A DNA stretch of 10,168 nt. Source: Roseiarcus sp050013915. GTDB taxonomy: Bacteria; Pseudomonadota; Alphaproteobacteria; Rhizobiales; Beijerinckiaceae. The translations under genes and the position numbers were made by a program. Below the pieces are notes generated by a model. It worked only from the letters and a program-made list of their open reading frames with translations, was not told where the DNA came from and made no database searches. Where the stretch lies: the NCBI GenBank assembly GCA_050013915.1, contig JBEKEI010000162.1:1-10168 (forward strand), given 5' to 3'. Below, piece after piece: positions 5,545 to 10,168 of the stretch; within the stretch, counting starts at the first letter, position 1, and each line of letters opens with the position of its first letter.

Positions 5545-5608
5545 GCCGCGCGCGGGCCTGCCGCCGCGTGACGGTCGACCCGAGGCGCCGGATCGCCCCG
5601 GCGGCGCA

Positions 5609-5944
5609 TCAATAGTAGGCGCGGCAACGCTGGTTGCCATTGTAGTCGTAATAGAATTCGGCGCAGCGCGGCGGCGGGCCATAGCCCGGACCCGCGTAGG
5701 GGCCAGGGCCGTAATAGCCGGGCGGCGGCGTCGAGGCGGCGCCGATCGTCGCGCCGGTCGCCGCGCCGATCGCGCCGCCGACCAGCGCGCCGCTGGCGTG
5801 GCCGGTCGCCGCGGCGCCGATGAGGGCGCCGGTGGCGCCGCCGAGCAGGGCCCCGCCGGCGGCGTTCTGGCCCTCCGGCGTGTTGCATCCGGCGAGGGGA
5901 ATCGCGATCGCCATCGCCGCGCACAGGGACATCATTCTGATCAT
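5609..5944 (-). CDS. Small glycine-zipper lipoprotein
   Basis: The 111-residue product starts with a lipoprotein signal peptide: MIRMM, a hydrophobic core, and the lipobox LAGC with the lipidated cysteine at residue 20. Residues 29-70 form a glycine-zipper region, with GGALLGGATGALIGAA followed by a near-repeat GGAIGAATGATIGAA. Such regions occur in outer-membrane-associated 17-kDa-antigen-like and osmotically inducible lipoproteins. The C-terminal 40 residues are proline/tyrosine-rich and end in a short segment with two cysteines (RCAEFYYDYNGNQRCRAYY), common in small alphaproteobacterial envelope proteins. Start at 5944 is supported by GGAG (minus strand, 5951-5954) six bases upstream. The amidase gene lies just downstream on the same strand (64 bases if it starts at 5544), so the two are probably co-transcribed. 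Specific function unknown; an envelope-structural role is inferred. Confidence 0.88.
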   Translation of the reverse strand: MIRMMSLCAAMAIAIPLAGCNTPEGQNAAGGALLGGATGALIGAAATGHASGALVGGAIGAATGATIGAASTPPPGYYGPGPYAGPGYGPPPRCAEFYYDYNGNQRCRAYY

Positions 5945-6408
5945 TTCAATCTCCGATTTCCGGTACGCGAACGGCGGGTGTCCAAACCCCTGACGGTCCG
6001 GGCCGCGCGGCGCGTCCGGCCCACGGCGGCGACGCCGCCCCCCTCACGGGACCGCCGCCATATCAAGCACAGGAATAGTGAACTGCCGGTGAATTTCGGG
6101 CCAAATTACGGCGTCCCGACGGCGCGCTCGCCGTCCGGAGGCGGACGCAGGCGGGCGGCGGCGCGTGGTCATTCGAACAAAATATTGAATCGAACCGATT
6201 TTCTATCCTTATAGATTAGCGCCGGGCCCGTCCGTCGCGCCGGCCGCGGCGGCGGGCGGCCGAACATGAGCCGATCTTTCTCGAATCAAGGAGAGATTCC
6301 GTTCACCACTTCAGGCGATCGCTCGGGCGCCGGCGCTCGCTTAGCGCTATAGTTCAAAATGGATGCAAATCACCCCCCAGGGCGATGGTGCACACGAGGG
6401 ACGACGCT
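5945..6408. other. Divergent intergenic region between lipoprotein and PilZ genes
   Basis: This 464-base gap separates two divergently transcribed genes and should hold both promoters. It contains a GC-rich hairpin GGCGGC-GAC-GCCGCC (6025-6039), then an AT-rich island (about 6170-6220) that stands out sharply in composition. A plus-strand promoter candidate TTGAAT (6185-6190), 17 bases, CTTATA (6208-6213) lies in that island. A second -10-like TATAGT (6348-6353) is nearer the PilZ gene but lacks a good -35. A tiny open frame of 28 codons (6266-6352) is possible but unsupported. Confidence 0.4.
6185..6213 (+). promoter_or_regulatory. Promoter candidate upstream of the PilZ gene
   Basis: TTGAAT at 6185-6190 and CTTATA at 6208-6213 have a 17-base spacer and lie in the only strongly AT-rich patch of the region. 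An overlapping TATAGA gives a better -10 but a 19-base spacer. The start codon at 6409 is about 190 bases downstream, so a long leader or a second promoter is implied. Confidence 0.3.
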
Positions 6409-6867
6409 ATGCTGCGCAAAAGCGGAAACGCAATGGCCACCTCTGCCGGCCCAAACCGCAACGACGCGACGGAAGCGGGCGGGACGCGGGACAATCGCGC
6501 CGATCCCCGCTACCCCGTGCATCTGCGCAGTGGCAAGATCGCCGACGCGCAGCGCAAGCTCATCTGTCATTGCGTGGTCCGCGACCGGTCGGCCCGCGGC
6601 GCCCGTCTCGTCCTGCCGAGCAACGTCTCCGTCCCGGATCGCATCTGGTTCTATGACGACGAGTTCAAGGCCTCCGTCAAGGCGGAAGTCCGTTGGCGGG
6701 GAAGCCAGGATCTCGGGATCATGATTCCCGAATTCCAGCTCGAAGGCAAATATCACAATTACGGCGACCTCGTCAGACTGCAGGGCGTGATCACCGCCAA
6801 CCAGCAGAAGCGGGCCCGGCTGCGGTCGGTCCAGGTCATCTACCGCAACGCGCGGTCGCCGGGCTAG
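6409..6867 (+). CDS. PilZ-domain protein, predicted c-di-GMP receptor
   Basis: The 152-residue protein is almost entirely one PilZ domain (about residues 28-108) after a polar, disordered N-terminus. Both hallmark c-di-GMP-binding motifs are present: RxxxR as RADPR (30-34) and D/NxSxxG as DRSARG (59-64). The following beta strands (EVRWRG, DLGIMI) are typical of short alphaproteobacterial PilZ proteins. The roughly 40-residue tail (about 110-152) is basic and not recognised. ATG 6409 is preferred because GAGGG (6396-6400) lies eight bases upstream; ATG 6385 would add eight residues. No signal peptide or membrane segment, so cytoplasmic. The GGDEF-EAL gene begins 201 bases downstream on the same strand, suggesting this protein reads a c-di-GMP pool controlled next door. 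Its target (motility, exopolysaccharide or other) is not shown by the sequence. Confidence 0.9.
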   Translation: MLRKSGNAMATSAGPNRNDATEAGGTRDNRADPRYPVHLRSGKIADAQRKLICHCVVRDRSARGARLVLPSNVSVPDRIWFYDDEFKASVKAEVRWRGSQDLGIMIPEFQLEGKYHNYGDLVRLQGVITANQQKRARLRSVQVIYRNARSPG

Positions 6868-6893
6868 GCGCGGCCGGGCGCCCGACATTCTCC

Positions 6894-6918
6894 TCCGCCG
6901 GGACCGGATTCCGGCGGG
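6894..6918 (+). other. Hairpin between the PilZ and GGDEF-EAL genes
   Basis: TCCGCCGGGA (6894-6903) pairs with TTCCGGCGGG (6909-6918), including G-U pairs at its ends, around a five-base loop. It lies 27 bases after the PilZ stop codon. No U-tract follows, so it may be a partial terminator or mRNA-stabilising stem within a two-gene transcript. Confidence 0.35.
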
Positions 6919-7068
6919 AACGGCGCCGAGCGCCGGCGGCGCGGCTCGCCGCGCGCGGACCCCGAAGCAGAGATCGGCGCGCGATTCCGCCGCCGCGACA
7001 GCAGGCTGTCGAACGCGCCGGACTTCATGGCGCCTGCGCGAGGCCTTGCCTGAGCTTGGGGGAAACGT

Positions 7069-9819
7069 TTGTCCATCCGGACCGCGCGACCGCCGAAGGG
7101 AAAACGACGCGGCGCCGGATCGGCGCTGCGCCGGCCACGGGCCGTGCTGACGGCAAGCGGCGCGCTGCTGTCCCTCCTGATGGTCGCATGCGTCTGGTGG
7201 TTCAGCGACACCGGCCGCGAGAGCGCGCTGAACGACGCCCGCCGCGAGCTCATGTCGCTGTCGCTCGCGCTGTCGGAGGAGACCGACCGCACGCTCCAGG
7301 GCGCCGAGATCCTGCAGACCGACGTCATTGACCGCATCGAGGCGATGGGAGTCGCGTCGGCGGCGGATCTCGCGCCGGCGACGGGCACGCTCGAAGTCCA
7401 CCAGCTGCTCCGGCAAAAGATCGCCGGCCTCCTGTGCCTCGACGCCGTGACGATCGTCGACGCGCATGGGAACCTCGTCAATTTCTCGCGCTCCTGGCCA
7501 ATCCCCGCGGTCAATGTCGCCGACCGGGATTATTTCAAGGCGCTGGAGAGCGATCCCGGGCGCCGCGAATTCATCGGCGATCCCATCCAGAACGGCGTGA
7601 ACGGCGCCTGGACGATCCTCCTCGCCAACCGCATCTCCGGTCCGAAGGGCGAATTCGTCGGCCTCGTGGTGGCGGAGATCCGGGTCGCCTATTTCGAGGC
7701 CGCCTACGCCTCCTTCGTCATGCCAGGCGGCCGCGTGTCGCTGTTTCGCAACAATGGCGTGTTGCTGGCGCGCGCGCCCCACGTCGACTCGGAGTACCGC
7801 AAGGATTACGGCGTCTTGGCGATTTTCAATGACAGGCTGCCGGAGAGCGAGGGCGCGATCACGTTGCGCAGCATCGGCGACGGCAAGGGCACCGAACGCG
7901 TGCTCGCGTTCGCCAAACTGCCGCGCTACGGGCTGGTCATGACGGTCAGCAAGAGCGTCGCCGAGATCCTCGCCGACTGGACCCGGCTGGCGCACATCTT
8001 CGACCTCGTGGCCGTGCTGATCGTCGGCATGATCGCGACGACGGTAATCATGCTGCTGAGGATCCTCGACCAGCAGCGCAGGATGGTCGAGGCCGCGCGC
8101 GCGCGCGCCGCCGCCGAACTCGAGATTTCGACGCAGGCGCAGATTCTCAAGCACGCGGGCCGGTTCGAGGTCGCGCTCAACAATATGCTGCAGGGCCTGT
8201 GCATGTTCGACACGCGGGAGCGCCTGATCGTCTGCAATTCGCGCTACGCCCAGATGTACTGCCTGCCCGAAGCCCTGACCCGGCCCGGCGTTCTGTGGCG
8301 CGACATCATCACGCACCGGCTCGCCACTTTCGGCTACCGCGACCTCGGGATCGAGGACGTCGTCGCGCGGCACGAAGCGACGGATCGGCGCAGCGTCGCG
8401 TCGAGCGACACCCGCGAACTCGGCGATGGCCGTACGATTCTCATCCGCCATCAACCGATCCCGGAGGGCGGCTGGGTCACCACCCACGAGGACATTACCG
8501 AACGCCGCAAGTCCGACGAGCGCCTTTCCCGCATGGCGCGCCACGACGCGCTGACCGGCCTGCCCAACCGCATCCTGCTGCACGAACGGCTCGGCCGGGC
8601 GGTCGAGCGCCTCGCGGAGGGCGAGCAATTCGCGATATTCTGCCTGGACCTCGATCACTTCAAGGAGACCAACGACACGCTCGGCCATCCCGTCGGCGAC
8701 GCGCTGCTGAGGGATTTCGCCGCCCGCCTGAGGGCTTCGATCCGCGACAGCGACACCGTGGCCAGGATCGGGGGCGACGAATTCGCCATCGTCCAGGCGG
8801 CGATCGCCGATCCGCAGGAGGCGCGCGATCTGGCGCAGCGGTTGCTCGACGTCCTCGGCGAGCCCTACGAGATCGCCGGCCACCACATCGACATCGGCGC
8901 GAGCATCGGGATCGCTTGCGCGCCGCGTGACGACGAGGAGGGCGGGCTGCTGCTGCGCAAGGCCGACATCGCGCTCTACCGCGCCAAATCGGAGGGGCGG
9001 CGCGGCTATCGATTCTTCGAACCGGCGATGGACGAGGAACTGCAGGCCCGACGCCGGCTCGAGGTCGACATCCGCAAGGCGCTGCGGGAGGAGGAATTCG
9101 AGGTCTATTACCAGCCGCTGCTCGACGCGCGCACGCGCCAGATCAACAGCTTCGAAGCGCTCGTGCGCTGGCGCTATCCCTATCGCGGCATCGTCTCGCC
9201 GATCGAGTTCATTCCGCTCGCCGAGGAGACCGGCCTCATCGTGCCGCTCGGCGAATGGGTCCTGCGGGCCGCGTGCCGCGAGGCCGCGCGCTGGCCGCCC
9301 GACCTGCGGGTGACGGTCAACCTCTCCGCCGCCCAGTTCAAGTCGCCCGGCCTCGTAGAGGTCGTCGCCGCGGCGCTCGCCGCGGCCGGGCTTTCCGGGC
9401 GACGGCTCGAACTCGAGATCACCGAATCCGTGCTGCTGTGCGAAAGCAAGCGCACGCTCGAAGCGCTCCACCGGCTGCGCGCCATGGGGGTCAGGATCGC
9501 GATGGACGATTTCGGAACGGGCTATTCCTCGCTGAGCTATCTCAGGAGCTTCCCGTTCGACAAGATCAAGATCGACAAGTCCTTCGTCCAGAACATCGAC
9601 CAGCGCGACGCGCAGGAAATCGTGCGCGCCATCTCGGCGCTCGGCCAGACGCTCGTGATGACGACCACGGCGGAAGGCGTCGAAACCGAGGCGCAGCTGG
9701 CCGCCGTCGTCGAGACGGGCTGCGTCGAGGCGCAGGGCAATCTGTTCAGCAGGCCCGTTCCCGCCACGGAGGTGCCCGACCTGCTCGGCCGATTCCACCA
9801 CGCGCTGCACGCCGCCTGA
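7069..9819 (+). CDS. Membrane sensor GGDEF-EAL protein with Cache and PAS domains
   Basis: This 916-residue protein should both make and degrade c-di-GMP. Order: cytoplasmic basic tail; TM1 (about 25-45); periplasmic PDC/dCache sensor (about 46-300, with SWPIPAVNVADRDYF); TM2 (about 311-332); a short helical linker; PAS (about 364-480, FEVALNNMLQGLCMFD); GGDEF (about 485-650); EAL (about 662-910). The cyclase site is intact (GGDEF 568-572, D527 in DLDHFK) and the inhibitory I-site RxxD is present as RDSD (559-562). The phosphodiesterase site also looks intact: E696 of EAL, N751, E783/E786, D813-D814 in DDFGTGYSSL, K834 and E869 in AEGVE. One oddity is N891 in QGNLFSRP, where tyrosine is usual. 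Start is TTG 7069, because GGGGGA (7058-7063) is well placed; later candidates would cut into TM1. Ligand unknown. It follows the PilZ gene and likely shares its signalling role. Confidence 0.95.
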   Translation: MSIRTARPPKGKRRGAGSALRRPRAVLTASGALLSLLMVACVWWFSDTGRESALNDARRELMSLSLALSEETDRTLQGAEILQTDVIDRIEAMGVASAADLAPATGTLEVHQLLRQKIAGLLCLDAVTIVDAHGNLVNFSRSWPIPAVNVADRDYFKALESDPGRREFIGDPIQNGVNGAWTILLANRISGPKGEFVGLVVAEIRVAYFEAAYASFVMPGGRVSLFRNNGVLLARAPHVDSEYRKDYGVLAIFNDRLPESEGAITLRSIGDGKGTERVLAFAKLPRYGLVMTVSKSVAEILADWTRLAHIFDLVAVLIVGMIATTVIMLLRILDQQRRMVEAARARAAAELEISTQAQILKHAGRFEVALNNMLQGLCMFDTRERLIVCNSRYAQMYCLPEALTRPGVLWRDIITHRLATFGYRDLGIEDVVARHEATDRRSVASSDTRELGDGRTILIRHQPIPEGGWVTTHEDITERRKSDERLSRMARHDALTGLPNRILLHERLGRAVERLAEGEQFAIFCLDLDHFKETNDTLGHPVGDALLRDFAARLRASIRDSDTVARIGGDEFAIVQAAIADPQEARDLAQRLLDVLGEPYEIAGHHIDIGASIGIACAPRDDEEGGLLLRKADIALYRAKSEGRRGYRFFEPAMDEELQARRRLEVDIRKALREEEFEVYYQPLLDARTRQINSFEALVRWRYPYRGIVSPIEFIPLAEETGLIVPLGEWVLRAACREAARWPPDLRVTVNLSAAQFKSPGLVEVVAAALAAAGLSGRRLELEITESVLLCESKRTLEALHRLRAMGVRIAMDDFGTGYSSLSYLRSFPFDKIKIDKSFVQNIDQRDAQEIVRAISALGQTLVMTTTAEGVETEAQLAAVVETGCVEAQGNLFSRPVPATEVPDLLGRFHHALHAA

Positions 9820-10168
9820 GCACAGCGTGATCGACTGACCGAGGGATCGGCTGCGCAACACGCCGGGCCGAGTTCGCCAATCGCCGCGCCGACGGCGCGC
9901 AGTCGCCCCGGACGAGCGCGTGCGATCGCCCTGACCTGACGGCGCGACGGCGGCGTGGCTTCGCGGCGCGGGGCGTTCACGCGCGCATCGCTCCGGCCGA
10001 TGGCTCATCCCCTTGCCCTCCTGCCCCCTCGACCCGCCGCTCGCGCCTGGACGACCCAGATCGGCCGCTGCGCCCCGCCTCGCCCGACAAATCCTTTCGT
10101 TGTGGCAACAATTGGAAATGGATTTCTCGCCCGATCGAGGCAAATCAGAGGGTTGCAGGCAAATTGAA
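9820..10168. other. Gene-free end of the window
   Basis: No credible gene is seen in these 349 bases. A short plus-strand frame at 9955-10167 has no recognisable content and no ribosome-binding site. The last 80 bases are markedly AT-richer than the rest, with a small dyad GTTG-TGG-CAAC at 10099-10109, as expected of a promoter region for a gene beyond the window. No convincing terminator follows the GGDEF-EAL gene. Confidence 0.4.

Noticed and set aside
8093..8108. GC dinucleotide run as a phase-variation tract
   Set aside because: It is short, imperfect and inside an alanine/arginine-rich linker helix of the GGDEF-EAL protein, where codon bias explains it.
10099..10115. Sigma-54-type promoter (TGGCA ... 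TTGG)
   Set aside because: The spacing between the GG and the TTG elements is about two bases too short and the downstream GC is absent.
6370..10143. A 1257-codon open frame on the minus strand covering the PilZ and GGDEF-EAL genes
   Set aside because: It lies opposite two genes with unmistakable domain motifs, shows no domain itself, and is the usual antisense shadow created by GC-rich codon use.

Overview
The window looks like chromosomal DNA from a high-GC alphaproteobacterium, most likely of the Rhizobiales (Hyphomicrobiales). This rests on the very high GC content, GC-ending codons, TTGAC-type promoter elements, and the style of the proteins: GcvA-like LysR regulator, AmpD/AmiD-type amidase with a peptidoglycan-binding tail, glycine-zipper lipoprotein, short PilZ protein, and PDC/Cache-PAS-GGDEF-EAL protein. 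The genus cannot be fixed from the sequence alone.

Layout. Positions 1-2396 are mostly non-coding and look like worn accessory DNA. They hold the 3' stump of a LysR-type regulator gene (2-199), a shortened spore-coat-U/CsuA-like secreted protein on the minus strand (579-890), two diverged copies of a roughly 190-bp direct repeat (75-263 and 1130-1315), a long imperfect hairpin (1463-1527), a promoter-like element with no gene behind it (1716-1744), and a tandem array with a period of about one DNA helical turn (2061-2150). From 2397 the window becomes ordinary coding sequence. A divergent member of the serine hydroxymethyltransferase (SHMT) family (2397-3719) is followed by a GcvA-like LysR regulator (3877-4728). 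Convergent to these, on the minus strand, lie an N-acetylmuramoyl-L-alanine amidase (4762-5544) and, upstream of it, a small glycine-zipper lipoprotein (5609-5944). Then come a PilZ-domain protein (6409-6867) and a 916-residue membrane-bound sensor GGDEF-EAL protein (7069-9819), both on the plus strand. The final 349 bases hold no gene I can support.

Working together. The SHMT-like enzyme and the GcvA-like regulator plausibly form a one-carbon or amino-acid unit. The SHMT-like protein keeps its PLP lysine and cofactor-binding residues but has lost several positions that canonical SHMT uses for folate-dependent serine chemistry, so it may act as a folate-independent aldolase or on an alpha-substituted serine. 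The PilZ protein (predicted c-di-GMP receptor) and the GGDEF-EAL protein (predicted to make and degrade c-di-GMP) form a compact c-di-GMP signalling pair. The lipoprotein and amidase form a small cell-envelope pair.

The least explained parts are the repeat-rich region 1-2390 and the altered active site of the SHMT-like protein. No CRISPR array, insertion sequence, tRNA or rRNA was recognised.
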